This document shows, piece by piece, positions 51,714-63,500 of a stretch of 64,000 nt of DNA. The notes beneath the pieces are model-generated. The model ran no database searches, had not been told where the DNA came from, and worked only from the letters and a program-made list of their open reading frames with translations. The stretch spans positions 20,001 to 84,000 of the forward strand of contig JAGUCH010000006.1 of assembly GCA_019096065.1 (NCBI GenBank), in the 5' to 3' direction. The first letter of the stretch is position 1. Every line of letters starts with the position of its first letter. Both the position numbers and the translations under genes were made by a program. The stretch is from Paracyclopina nana (Eukaryota > Arthropoda > Copepoda > Cyclopoida > Cyclopettidae).

Positions 51714-54030
51714 TTACAATGGTAGCATGTGTAGTATTATTGTCAGTAATAAAATTGAGTGTGGCCAAAGTGTGGCCAAATGAGCTGAACTGTTGAGGTT
51801 GGTGTCTCCACAAATGGGAGGGCAAATGGGAATGGCACTTTTGTACAGCTCCATATGCTCAATGCCTGATCCATATCGGTTGCCAGCTCGACAGCTGTAT
51901 TTGCCGTAATCATTCTCAGTCACGCTGTAAATCTGAAAAAAAATTAAGTTATACTCTGAAGTCATTGAAAAGTTGAGTTAATGTCATTGAAAAAACTAGT
52001 CCCAGAAAAGTTAAGTTAAAGTCACTGAAAAGTTGAGTAAAAGTCATTGAAAAGTTAGTTTAAGTCATTGAAAAGTTGAGTTAAAGTCAGAAAAGTTGGT
52101 TAAAGTCATTGAAAAGTTGAGTTTAAAGTCATTGAAAAATTCAGTTGAAGTCATATAAAAGTTGATTTAACGTCATTGAAAAGTTGAGTCAAAGAAATTG
52201 AAAAGTTAGTTAAAGTTATTGAAAAGTTGATTTAAAGTCAATGAAAAGTTGAGTTAACGTCATCAAAATAGTCATTTGGAGTAAAGGAAAAGTTGAGGTG
52301 AAGTCAACCCAAAACTGAGTTGAAGTCTGTGAAAAGTCTTAAAAGAACCTACTTTCAATGTGGATGAGACAATCTCTTCTTGAGAGGCAAAATGTGATAT
52401 CTTGAAGTTGCCCCCATTGTGAATGTTGGTTTCATTTTTGAGCCATTGAATGGTGGGAGCTGGATAGGCTTTAATGTCACAAACCAAGTTGGCTTCATAG
52501 TGAAGGGCCTGAGGAACCCTTGGAGTTGGCATTTCGATGCTTGGAGGGAATCCCACTTGAAGAGTGATCACTTTACTCTCAGGGGTTCCCACACCATTGT
52601 CAGCAGTGCACACATAATTGCCTAAGATTAAAAGACTGATGAGCCCTAAAAAATTGATTGGGAAAAGGCATGTACCTCGATGTTGCTTTTGGACTTTGGT
52701 GATGACCAATTTGTTGCCAGTGATGCTTTCTTTGCCATTTGGCAGAAGAGTCCCATCTTTCCTCTTCCAGGTGATTTTGGGGTTTGGGAATCCCTCAGCT
52801 TCACAGCTGAGCTCAGCATCCTTGTTGACTTCTGCTGAGACATGTGCCTGGATGTTTTTGCTCAGCACTGGTGGCACTTTGACCTTGACATCCACATCAG
52901 CTGTGATGATGTTGGACACATGGGTCACCACTTGACATTGGTATCTGCCCTCATCAGATTTGACCACCTCCTTGATGATCAGTTTGTAGGAGCCAGCATC
53001 AGGGTCGAAATCCAGGTTGAACCTGGTGTCCCTGACAAACAGGTTAGGCCCAGTGGATATTGGCAGGGTGTTGGCATTCTGCTTCGACTCCAGCCTCATC
53101 CAAAGGATTGGGTACTCATGGCCATTCCTCACTGTGCAAACCAGCTCCACAGTTCCACCTTTTAAGAGAAATTGAGCATTAAAAAGAAACTGAGCTTTCA
53201 GCTGAGCATGTACTGAGCACAAGCTGAGTGCATAATGAGCACAAGCTGAGCACAGGCTGAGCACATTCAAAGCATTACTAAAGTTATTTTACAAAAAAAA
53301 GTACTGAGCACTGTTCCCGAACTAACTGCAAACTTAGCAGGAACTGAGATCAAACATATTACAAACTGAGCAGAAACTGAGCAGAAACTGAGCAGAAACT
53401 GAGCAGAAGCTGAGCAGAAGCTGAGCAGAAGCTGAGCAGAAACTGAGCAGAAACTGAGCAGAAACTGAGCAGAAACTGAGCAGAAACTGAGCAGAAACTG
53501 AGCAGAAACTGAGCAGAAACTGAGCAGAAACTGAGCAGAAACTGAGCAGAAACTGAGCAGAAACTGAGCAGAAACTGAGCAGAAACTGAGCAGAAGCTGA
53601 GCAGAAGCTGAGCAGAAGCTGAGCAGAAGCTGAGCAGAAGCTGAGCAGAAGCTGAGCAGAAGCTGAGCAGAAGCTGAGCAGAAACTGAGCAGAAACTAAG
53701 CAGAAACTGAGCAGAAACTGAGCAGAAACTGAGCAGAAACTGAGCAGAAACTGAGCAGAAACTAAGCAGAAACTGAGCATGAACTGAGCTGAAGCTAAGC
53801 ATAAACTGAGCCAAACTTCAGATTAACTCACATGAAACTGATCCTTACTGAGCAGGTGAGCATTTTATTCAATTTGAGCAAATTATGTCATGATCCGGAG
53901 AATCAGTTGACTTACCAATATCAGCAACTACATCAGGTGAAATGAATCCAATTTCCGGCCTCTCTTGGCCCAAAGTCAGCTGAATGAGGAGGAAGTTCAA
54001 AAGCAGCTTTGTCATCCCACTGGCTGCCAT
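51714..54030 (-). CDS. Lac: Lachesin-like immunoglobulin protein, GPI-anchored
   Basis: Exons 54030-53916, 53158-52676, 52621-52353 and 51932-51714 give 361 aa. Lachesin is a homophilic adhesion molecule of neurons and septate junctions. A signal peptide (MTKLLLNFLLIQLTLGQ) precedes three Ig domains. Ig1 spans GGTVELVC to YQCQVV with PILWMRLESK and RDTRFNLDFD between; Ig2 spans AELSCEAEGFPNPKITW to NYVCTADNGVG; Ig3 spans ANLVCDIKAYPAPTIQWLK to YSCRAGNRYG. The order, the linker PPSIEMPTPRV and ISHFASQEE match lachesin closely. The end is a typical GPI signal: small residues, then a hydrophobic tail (SILLLTIILHMLPL) with no cytoplasmic part. Introns 1 and 3 carry minisatellites. Confidence 0.95.
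51748..51753 (+). promoter_or_regulatory. Poly(A) signal AATAAA of the Frizzled gene
   Basis: First canonical AATAAA after the Frizzled stop (51647). It lies opposite the last coding exon of the lachesin-like gene, so the mature transcripts of the two genes would overlap in antisense. Confidence 0.5.
51960..52335. repeat. Intronic minisatellite, unit AAAGTCATTGAAAAGTTGAG
   Basis: About 17 irregular units of 20-22 bp fill intron 3 of the lachesin-like gene. Variants include AAGTTAGTTTAAG and AAAGTCAATG. Confidence 0.93.
53345..53815. repeat. Intronic minisatellite, unit GAGCAGAAACT (11 bp)
   Basis: Roughly 40 units fill intron 1 of the lachesin-like gene. Two variants, GAGCAGAAACT and GAGCAGAAGCT, occur in blocks rather than at random, indicating block-wise expansion. 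All three - strand frames are open because the unit has no stop and 11 is not a multiple of three; this is not coding. Confidence 0.97.
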
Positions 54031-55822
54031 TTTTTAACTTGGGTAAAAAACTAGTTTTTTTTCACTTGATCTCTTCTTCTGAGCAGCTTGCCTAGAGCAA
54101 TGAGTTGTTGTAGTTCGGCTAGACTTTCCCCATCATTTGTGTAGCTGCTGCTGCAGATTTGTGGCGTCTCTCTGCTTCTCTCCAGCATAATAAAGCTGAA
54201 AGGGGAAGCTCTTTGTTAGCAATAGTACTGCATCAGCTACAGTAGGGGGAATTCTGGAAGCTGAAAGGGGTGACGCAAGCTGAGGATGCCGGCTCTATAT
54301 TGACATGCAACTCTTTTGGGTGCGGTGCCACTAAAAAGCGCACCAAAACGCAAACCACCGCGGTTGCCTCAAAATTGCACTTTCTTTTACATTTCTACTT
54401 TTTTGCCAAGTCTGTAGGCTAGTATTTTCTGTTTTGATGCCACTTTTCTCCTTGCAAATCAATACTAAATAAATAACAAAAAAGAAGCGCTTTTTTAAGT
54501 GGAAAACCAATAAAATCCAAAAAACCAAAGAATGACAGAGGAAAACTTTTTTTTTGTGTATAAGAACAGATATGATTACCTAAAACCCATTTTAGTGCAG
54601 ACCAATATGTAAAAAAGCATGTCAATTCATGTAATACTTTAAAATTAACCACTTTTGAAAAAACCTTAAAAGATGTAAAAGAGCAAATAGAGTGCCAATG
54701 CGCTTTTTAGATGGACCCTCATTACACAAATGCTCTTTGACCCTACTTAAGCCAAGGAGGAACCGAGATGGAAAGTCTTATTAATTTGTGCAAATGCACA
54801 TTTGGGGTGGAAATAAGGCCAATTTCGGCTGTATGCAAGGCTTGTGCATTTACTAATTACACAAAGATTGAGCTTTCACTTAGCAGTCATTTCCCCCATG
54901 TAACTTTCCCTTTTTCAATCACACAACCTCTGATAAGTAGTCAAAAAAGAAATATTCTGAAATACTTGATAACATAAATATAAGTATTCCGAGGCTTGAC
55001 AATTGACATGGTAACTGGACAATTAGCAGATAAATATTTCAATTAATCCTTTAAGAATAATTGTGCAAATTTAAACTGAATTTTACTTGCACCTTTAGAA
55101 AGTTATTACATGCTAAGTGACAACATGTTTCCAACATATGCTTGAAGATAGCAAATTTTTAAGTTTAATAATATTTTTGAAGAAGAGCTGGCTGATGTTT
55201 CTTATTGAAGGTGAGGTATAAAAAGAAGTTATTTTCAATTGAAATAAGGCTTAATTTTAATCTACAACATTTAAACTTTCACTGCAAACAATATTTCATG
55301 TTTTATTTTCTGCTCTGTGTAACTATTCAAATAGATAAAAAATGCATCTTAACAAAAAATATTTTTTAATGGCATGAACTGCGCGCCATCTGTGAACAAC
55401 TTGATAAATCATAGATTTTGAAGGTCCTCCATTAAAAAAACCCGCATTCTTCTTTTTCTTTGTTATCAGGCAAGATTGGCCTGGCCATTATCTTCCTTGA
55501 ACATACCTTGTACCTTTTTTACGCTAAGTAGGCCTGAAAGACATCATCACAAAGGGCCAAATATGTCTATAAGTACGTCACAGTGACCTGGAAGAGGTCC
55601 TAACCCAAAATAGACTTTAAAAAAGGACATAATTTATGATATAGCTATTTAAGAATTACCCTTAATTTAATTAGATTTAGGAAGGTTTCATTTATTCAAT
55701 TTCAATCATTTTGAATATCTCAAACACATAAAAAAATAATTGCACAGTATTTTTGAAAAGAGTAAATTCAATTTCTAGGAGAAATTAAATTAAAGATCAG
55801 TACGGTTTTTTTGCATCAGGCT
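54031..55822. other. Intergenic, nothing recognised
   Basis: The left part should hold the lachesin promoter. The rest is AT-rich without recognised genes or repeats. A GCGCCATCTG motif lies near 55383. Confidence 0.5.
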
Positions 55823-57175
55823 CTATCTGGTTATGTAAGTGGACAAGTCCAAGTGTCTTGCCTCTTCTCGGGCAAATCTGGCCAAATCAGCCATGATTGG
55901 CAAGTTGACATTCTTCCATATGGAGCAGAGCTCAGCATTGACTTGAGCCTCGCGAAACTCCGGCTTGTTCTCATTGATGTAGAACTTAACCAGTCCATTC
56001 CTGATGACAATGGGTTGATTCATAATGTTTGCAATTTCTTGCTCATTTTGAGCATCTTCTTCCCAGAGAGTCCAGGAAATTGTTTGGCCATTCTCATCTG
56101 CCAAGATGAGCCTTCTGGGATCTCTTGCATCCCTCTTGTCCAGGATTGGCACCAATGCAAGGTCCATATAAGCAGGTTCCTCTTGGGCGTCAGCCAACCT
56201 TCCAAGGTTGAACCTTGGCCAACCATTTGACTGAGGTATGCGAACAATTGTGGACAATCCGTCCACTCTGAGCTGCCAAGGTGCATAAGTAGGCTGAAAA
56301 ATAGATGAAAATATGTTTCTTCCATTTTCGTCTTCAACTCATTCGATAAACATTTTTCGGGCATGTGGATGTAAAAAATAACATAAAATGGCTTTCAAGT
56401 ACAACTTCATTACCCGTTGCTGGCCCATCAAGCCAATTTGGGAGTCAAAATCAGAAAAAAATATCAGAAACATGCTTATAACAACCCGTTGATTCTACAT
56501 ATTTTTAATAAACGATATTTCAATTCCCCGTAAAGTTGCTCAATTTTGCCTAACAGTTATACACTAAAAAACTAATTCCAGCGTCTAGAGCCCAGTGGAA
56601 ATCACATGTCCACAGCTTTTACCCAATGAAAAAAAAGTTGTTAAAAGTGGTCAATAGGGGGCGCCAAAGTTATATGTCAAGAGTCTCAGCCTGCTTTAAA
56701 GTCAAAGCCAATGAAATGATGCCTGAAAGCCAAGTTCAGTTGGTTTCTCCCTAATTTCTTGGACATGATGAGCTTGATGGATCACCAAGTGATAATCTTA
56801 TTGCTAACGAAAGCCTAAAAATCTTATTTTTCACATCCGTATGCTAGCAAAATAGATAGAAATCGATGGGACACTCTGCACATGGCATGAACTTACTTCA
56901 TCAGTGTTGAAACGAATCAGGCAATTTTCGACTCTGTAGAATTGGTGAGGGTTGAAGAACTGCTCATCCTCCATGGCGATACAGGGTGTCTCACCAAATG
57001 AGCACAAAATGGTTTTGCCTCTATTGACAGGGTGCTCCACCCAAACTGATTTCTTGTCATTGGTCTCAAAACGTTTGGAAGATGCCAATAGATGAAGGGA
57101 ATAACGTTGATTGGCGCCATTGTCACCAAAAAGTTGGGCCAAACTGTTTGCCTCAAGAGTAGCAATTTCCAACAT
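55823..57175 (-). CDS. Unrecognised protein, possibly OB-fold
   Basis: Two exons (57175-56897 and 56293-55823) in phase 0 give 249 aa. There is no signal peptide or membrane segment, so it should be cytosolic or nuclear. The second half (DLALVPILDKRDARDPRRLI, LADENGQTISWTLWEEDA, PIVIRNGLVKFYINENKPEF) has the alternating beta-strand pattern of an OB fold. The D.NG..I.W.LW spacing recalls replication protein A type single-strand DNA-binding domains. The first half (YSLHLLASSKRFETNDKKSVWV, CSFGETPCIAMEDEQFF) could be a second domain of similar type. This is fold-level inference from the sequence pattern; no specific family was identified. Confidence 0.7.
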
Positions 57176-57879
57176 TTTGATGCTTTGCTAGTTAATGTTT
57201 GACTGCGGTCATTACTCTGCGCGCTTGGGTGCAGGTGCACTCAGTATATCGATTGGGCGTAGCCACGTCGCGAATTCACGTCATTTTCGGACGTATGGAA
57301 AATGACGCTGGTCCAGATGGAGAAAAGTGCATTTTTTTGTGCATTTTTCCCAATCTATTTTGTGCGGAGCGGAGCGTTTGAGCAGAATCTACAAGCTAAT
57401 TTTTCGTAGGATTGCAAAATCTATTTGAGCCTAATAAAAGAGGGTCAAAAATTGGGAAAACCCAAAGGAGAAAAATATTTTTGGATATTGGAAAAAATCC
57501 TTTGAAATTCCTATTTCAATTGCCCGCTCGAATTATTGGAGGCGTTGATGCAACGCTTCCCCGCCTCGGATGTCTATCAATTTCTATAATTAACAAAAGT
57601 TGATATTTATTAGATGAACATAAAAAACATGAATGCTGATGGGTTATAAAAACATCACTAACCATGGGATCATGTTGATCCAAAATCATGGTAAATTCTT
57701 TCTAAAAAACAAAAACACTAAAACCAGGGTAACACGAAAATTCTAGAAAAAAACAGGGAATTAATAGTGCGAATTTACATGGGGGCATCTGATATTGAAA
57801 GAGGCAAGTGTCCCTTTAGGGTCAAACGTCAAATTGACATAGGTCGTAGGCCCAGGGGGAATTGGTTCAAAGAGCACTA
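57176..57879. other. Promoter side of the OB-fold-like gene, otherwise nothing recognised
   Basis: The first 100 bp upstream of the start codon is GC-richer (TGCGCGCTTGGGTGCAGG on one strand) and may hold the promoter. No gene recognised. Confidence 0.45.
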
Positions 57880-59110
57880 ATAGTCCAAATGGACGAATAG
57901 TCTAAATGGTCGAAAAGGACAAATGGTCCGAAAGGACAAATGGCCCAAATGCCCAAATGTTCCAAATGGAGTCTTTATAAATATAGATGCGTTGGTCCTA
58001 ATGGCCAAATGGTCCAAATGGTCCAGATGGACAAATGATCCCAATGGACAAATGGTCCCAATGGACAAATGGTCCAAATGGTCCAGATGGACATATGATC
58101 CCAATGGACAAATGGTCCAAATGGTCCAAATGGTCCAGATGGACAAATGATCCCAATGGACAAATGGTCCAAATGGACAAATGGTCCAAATGGACAAATG
58201 GACAAATGATCCCAATGGACAAATGGTCCCAATGGACAAATGGTCCAAATGGTCCAGATGGACAAATGATCCCAATGAACAAATGGTCCAAATGGTCCAG
58301 ATGGACAAATGATCCCAATGGACAAATGGTCCAAATTGTCCAAATGGTCCAAATGGACAAATGGACTGGTGGTCCAAAGAGGCAAATGGTCCAAATGGAC
58401 AAGTGGTCTAAATGGACTTATTGTCGAAAGAAGCAAATGATGCAAAGAGGCAAATAGTCCAAATGGACAAATGATCCAATTGGACAAATGGACAAGTGGC
58501 TTATTTTCCAAAGAAGCAAATAGACTTATTAGGCCGTTTTCATATTGCCGGAAAAAGCTAAGCTAAGGTGAAAATAGCTAAGCTAAGGTAAAAATAGCTA
58601 AGCAAACGCTCAACATTTCAAGCAAAGTAGCTGCTTTTTGTGAATGTTGAGCGAAATAACCGGTTTTCGTTGCATAATTTTTACCTTAGCTTAGCTAATT
58701 TTACCTTAGCTTAGCTTTTTCCGGCAATATGAGAACGGCCTATTGTCCAAATGGACAGATGGTCCAAAGAGGCAGATGGACAAATGGTCCAAAAACAAAA
58801 CAGACAAATGCAAATGGTCCAAATGGACAGATGGTCCAAAGAGGCAGATGGACAAATGGTCCAAAAACAAAACAAACAAATGCAAATGGTCCAAATGGAC
58901 AAATGGTCCAAAGAGGCAGATGGACAAATGGTCCAAACGGACAAATGGTCCAAACGGACAAGTGGTCCAAATGGACAAAAGGTCCAAATGGACAAAAGGT
59001 CCAAATGGACAAAAGGTCCAAATGGACAAAAGGTCAAAATAGACAAATTGTCCAAATGGACATATGGTCCAAAGAGGAAAATGGACAAATGGACAAAATG
59101 GACTAGTGGT
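57880..59110. repeat. Minisatellite, unit AAATGGTCCAAATGGACA
   Basis: Units of 9 and 18 bp built from AAATGGTCC and AAATGGACA repeat for about 1.2 kb, with higher-order blocks (for example ATGATCCCAATGGACAAATG in the left half and CAAAAACAAAACAGAC blocks in the right). A 213-bp foldback element at 58530-58742 interrupts it. Long open frames on both strands arise from the stop-free unit and are not genes. Confidence 0.96.
58530..58742. mobile_element. Foldback MITE inside the minisatellite, 213 bp
   Basis: The ends are 40-bp inverted repeats with one mismatch, beginning TAGGCCGTTTTCATATTGCC. Inside each end the word AGCTAAGCTAAGGT is repeated, so most of the element can fold into one hairpin. 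A target duplication is not clear. No coding capacity. Confidence 0.88.
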
Positions 59111-60531
59111 CAAAGAGGGCCAAGGGCCAATAATATAAAAGGGTCACGAAGGAAAATCGACAGCCCTTGATTTTTAGCCAAAAAACTCACAGCTTTTGAA
59201 TAAAATCTATGTAATTGATTGCATCTTCACGATGAGGATTCAAGCTAAATGGCAACAGATCCGGTTCAAAAGCCTTGAAATTGAACCATTACAGAGCACT
59301 TTGTTGCTTTATCCTTTGGAAACCAGAAGCTTTAAGGTCATCCTAATTTTACCCTAGTACAATGACCCCATCTAGTGAAACTGGATATTTTGCCTGGTTC
59401 TACAGGCAAAACGGATGTGGAATCTTTCTGATTTCTTGCCTGCATTTTTGGATGGCCTTGAGATAGGTTGAGAGGCAACAGTAGTCAGTTCTTGGAACAA
59501 AGCAGGAAATTCGGCCTTGAAACTGAAAAGTTGTCTGAAATGATTTGAATGCTCCATGCTTCTTTTGTGAAAATGGCAATAAATGATTACAGCAAGATTT
59601 TCCTGCCATCTTTATTAGCTGACATAATTTGAAAAATGGTTCTATTGCTAGCAAAAAGAGGCCTTTTTCATTAATATACATAAAGAGCGGAGCGAGCTCA
59701 TGTGGCGGAGGGAGGGAAGCCAATTCTTCGGAATTTCCTCCTATTTTTGGCTGCCTAAATCCATCTAATAGCTTACCTAATTTAATCATTTCCTGTGTCA
59801 CAAAAGGTCACCAAAAAACGCTTGTTTCTCCTGAAAAGCTGCTGGCTCAAATGATCCGAGTCTGCAAGGTTGGACGCCTAACTGTATTATAGTTAATTTT
59901 GTTCCGCTGAAGCGAGGTAAAAACCTCGGAAGCAACAAAAGTCGCAACAAGGAATTAGCAAGAAGTGTGTAAGAGTTCCAGTGAATTCCTTGGTTGCGCG
60001 CGTACGCAGTTTTTGCGTACACTCGCACGTGAGTGTGAGCGTCACTTTCAAGGGTGAAGTCACATAAAAGTCTGCGTGAATCCGAAACTCCAATTCAGTC
60101 TCTCACTAAGCAAGGTTGAAAAAAGTGCCAAGGGACAAATAGCACATATGGTCTTCTTCTAACAATCACCTCCAATAAACCACAGGTATCTACAATATTA
60201 AATTTTGCTTTATTAGTTAGGTTAAGAGTCCTTTGAAAAACTTTGCAAATATCTTTTAAAAGCAGTGCTATAGAAAAATGCCTTTGGAAACTCTTTTGGA
60301 ATTATGAAATTCCCATGAAAAAGTGTGTAGAGTCAATTAATCTTTGGAAATGATTGGAGGGAAAAAAGAGTGGCCTTCCTCAACCTCCCACATTGGCACA
60401 GTAGTGGGCTGGTATTGACCTTGCTACTGCACTGCTAAAAATAATGTCAGGTGGGTGAGGAGGTGGAAAGTATTGCACACACACAAAAGCATAATAATCC
60501 TGTAAACCTTGACACCACCTATTTAAAAATA
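59111..60531. other. Intergenic, only weak open frames
   Basis: A - strand frame at 59400-59801 and an overlapping one at 59372-59557 have isolated splice-like signals (AAATCATTTCAG, TTAGGTAAGC). Joining them in several ways always met stop codons, and no family was recognised. The right end should hold the promoter of the protease homologue. Confidence 0.4.
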
Positions 60532-60549
60532 ATGCCTTGCAGAACAACA

Positions 60550-63500
60550 ATGCAGGGCAGCAAAACTGCACTCTTGCTTCTACTGGCTCTGATGACCTAC
60601 ATGACAGCTGAAGGCTTCAGGTTCAAAACTGAGACTGAAGACTCAGGCAGCAGACAAGCCAGGCTGGATCAGCAGGTTCTCTCAGCTGAGAACTCAACCT
60701 CAGCTGAAGATCTCAGCTACACTGAGGAGGAGGAGCCAATTGGAACCACTGAGCCTTCTGACATAGATGCCACAAGCACTGAGTCAAGCGAAAGAGCTGG
60801 CAGAAAATTAAGCGAAGAGCAAGTTGAGGGCAGGAACTTCCTCAAGGATAAACTCTGTGCCATTGGTTTGGCAGATGTAAGCACCTCATCATCCAAAGCT
60901 GCAAGGATTCCATTACTAAGTTTTCCCTTTCAGTGCTCTGAAGACAAGACCTTCAAGACCAATGGGAAGCGACACTTGGGCTCCTCTTCGGGTATCAACC
61001 ATGGAAGCATCCAGTATGTCCAGCCTGTCAAAGTAGTCCCTCATGGTAGTCCAATTGCTGCCATTCCCCTCAACCAGGGCTACTCCCCCTCGTCCTATAG
61101 TCCCCCTGCAAGCTCTTATGGAGCCCCAAGTAAGCCCACATACAATACCATCCCTAACTACAACACCAAGCCTACATACAATAACAAGCCCACCTACAAT
61201 AACAAGCCTACCTACTCGGGAACTAACCCCTTCACCAGCACTTCTTATAGTGCACCCAAGCCTAACTACAGCCAAGTCGGCTTGACCTCATCGAATAATG
61301 TTGTTCAACCCATTTCCACAGGCTATCAAGCCCCAAGCGACTCTTATGGAGCACCAACCGACTCATACGGAGCCCCCAAGCCCTCATACAATGCTCCCAG
61401 CGACTCATATGGAGCACCAACCGACTCATACGGAGCACCAACCGACACATACGGAGCCCCTAAGCCTTCCTACAACACTCCCAGCTCTGGATATGGAGCC
61501 CCCAGTGACTCTTATGGAGTCCCGTCCTACAATCCCCCCAAACCCTCCTACAACCCCCCCAAACCCTCCTACAATCCACCCAAGCCATCGTACAATCCCC
61601 CCAGACCATCCTATGGATCATCCGGATTCAACAGGTTTGATGACCTCATTGAGTATGGAGATGATGAGGCAGAGTATGTTGACTACACCAAGAGAGAGGG
61701 GGTAGGACATCAGGATCATGGACATCACCATGACAGCCACAGCAATGCCAATCCCTTCTTGGGCAATTCAGGACCAACCAGTGGACTCCGAAAGGGTAGA
61801 GCTGACGAGTGCTATTGTGTGCCAGTGGCTCAATGCCCCACTGAGAGTGTCTTCTCAAGCTCTGGATTTCAAGACTACAGTGCCCTTGTTGACCCCAGAA
61901 CCTTGCCCCTTGGTATTGAAGCAGATCTGCTTGAGCACGAAGAGTCAGCAAGCCTTGATTTGACTGTGGAGACTCCTTTGGAGCAGGACAAGAAGACTCG
62001 GTCCCGCTCCATCAAGGCCAAGGATGAGGCTGTGGAGGTTGCAGAGGGAGAGGCAGAGAAGGCCAAGACCAATGCTGGCAACGATGGTGTGGACTTTGGG
62101 AAGCTGACCAATGAAGATGCCTCAGAGAGCGAAAAGGCTCACAGGAGGAGGAGACAGACCGAGCCACAAGGCACTGAGGAGCAATTTCCAGATGTTCAAG
62201 GAGTAAGATATTAACCTATCACTTATTAGGGGATGTGAGATTGTTAGTTGGTGGTTGCTCTTAATTAATCATGTATTGTTCCAAACAGCTTAGTGAAGAT
62301 GACAAAGCAAGCCTACAGCTGACAACCGATGAGGAAGATGATGCTGAAGGTGCCACCACCATTGGGCCCGATTCTGAAGGGGTGAGTGCATCTTTTTTTG
62401 AATAGTTTGACTCCTGACAAGTACACACACTATGCCATTATAGAGTAAGAGTGAGTGCCCAGAATACGGCTGTACTGTTGATGCACTTGTCATTGACACA
62501 GACAGTGTTGATGTTGACGACAACACTCCCACAAATCTAGAGAACAATATGACCACAGACAAAACTACTGGCAATGTAATGGATACCTATTGGATATCTG
62601 CCTTTTTGTTCTAAGCCAAAATTCCCTTCCCCTTCCAGAGAATCATTGGAGACATCACCAAGTTGTTTGGCATTGAACTCCCTTCTACAGCTGCTGCAGC
62701 TGGTGGAACTGGTATTGACAGCAAATTGCAGCCAACAGTGGGTATATCGTTTGGATTGCCTAATCAAAACCAGGGCTTCTATGGAGGTCAACCACAAAAC
62801 TTCCTGGGAACTGGAGGTGCGCAAAATCCCTACCCAACCAGTGGAGGCATCTCAATTGGAGCTGTGGACATTGCGCCTTTGGTGTCCTTCCAAGCATCCA
62901 CCAATGAGGCAGGTGAACTGGTGAACAAGCCCTTGATCAACCTCCATGTCACTCCCAATGGCTGCGGTCTCTTTGGCTGCGACTCGGATGACGGTTTTGG
63001 CGGATTTGAGTCAAGCTTCCCCGACTTTTTTGGCACCAGAAGAGAACAAGACAGACCGAAGAGAAAGAATGTTGGGTACCAGCAGCTGACACCTTCTGCA
63101 CCCATCTACCAAGAGGACTTGGGCTACAACTACAATTCCAGACCTCAAGCTTACCCCGAAGACTCTTCTTATGCCCCTTCATACCAGAACTACAATCCTC
63201 AGCAGCAGAGCAACCAATTTTACCAACCCAGCTACCAAGATCAGGATGATTATGACAGGCTCAGCTTTAACCAGCCTTCAAGGCCTTCATACAGCAGCAA
63301 CAACAAGAAACCAGTTAGATTTGTGTCTTCAGTTGAACCAGTTGTGGTGAAGCATGAGCATGTGCATTACCACTATGACAAGGAGGAGGCCACTAGGTAC
63401 AAAAACACCAACAGGTACAATGATGGAGGCATCAATTTTGCCTACAACAGCAAGAGGAACCAGAACACCAACAACTATGAAGGCCCTTACTACAGAACTC

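Noticed and set aside
53334-53814. Two overlapping - strand frames of about 150 codons rich in Leu/Ser/Gln/Phe
   Set aside because: Artefact of the stop-free 11-bp repeat within intron 1 of the lachesin-like gene.
57877-59170. Long open frames on both strands, rich in HLDHLSIW or NGQMVQ words
   Set aside because: Produced by the 18-bp AAATGGTCCAAATGGACA repeat, open in several frames on both strands.
59372-59801. Two overlapping - strand frames that might be exons
   Set aside because: All splice combinations tried ran into stops and no family was recognised.
60532-60534. ATG six codons upstream as the start of the protease homologue
   Set aside because: Possible, but the ATG at 60550 gives a more typical signal peptide; the choice is not certain.
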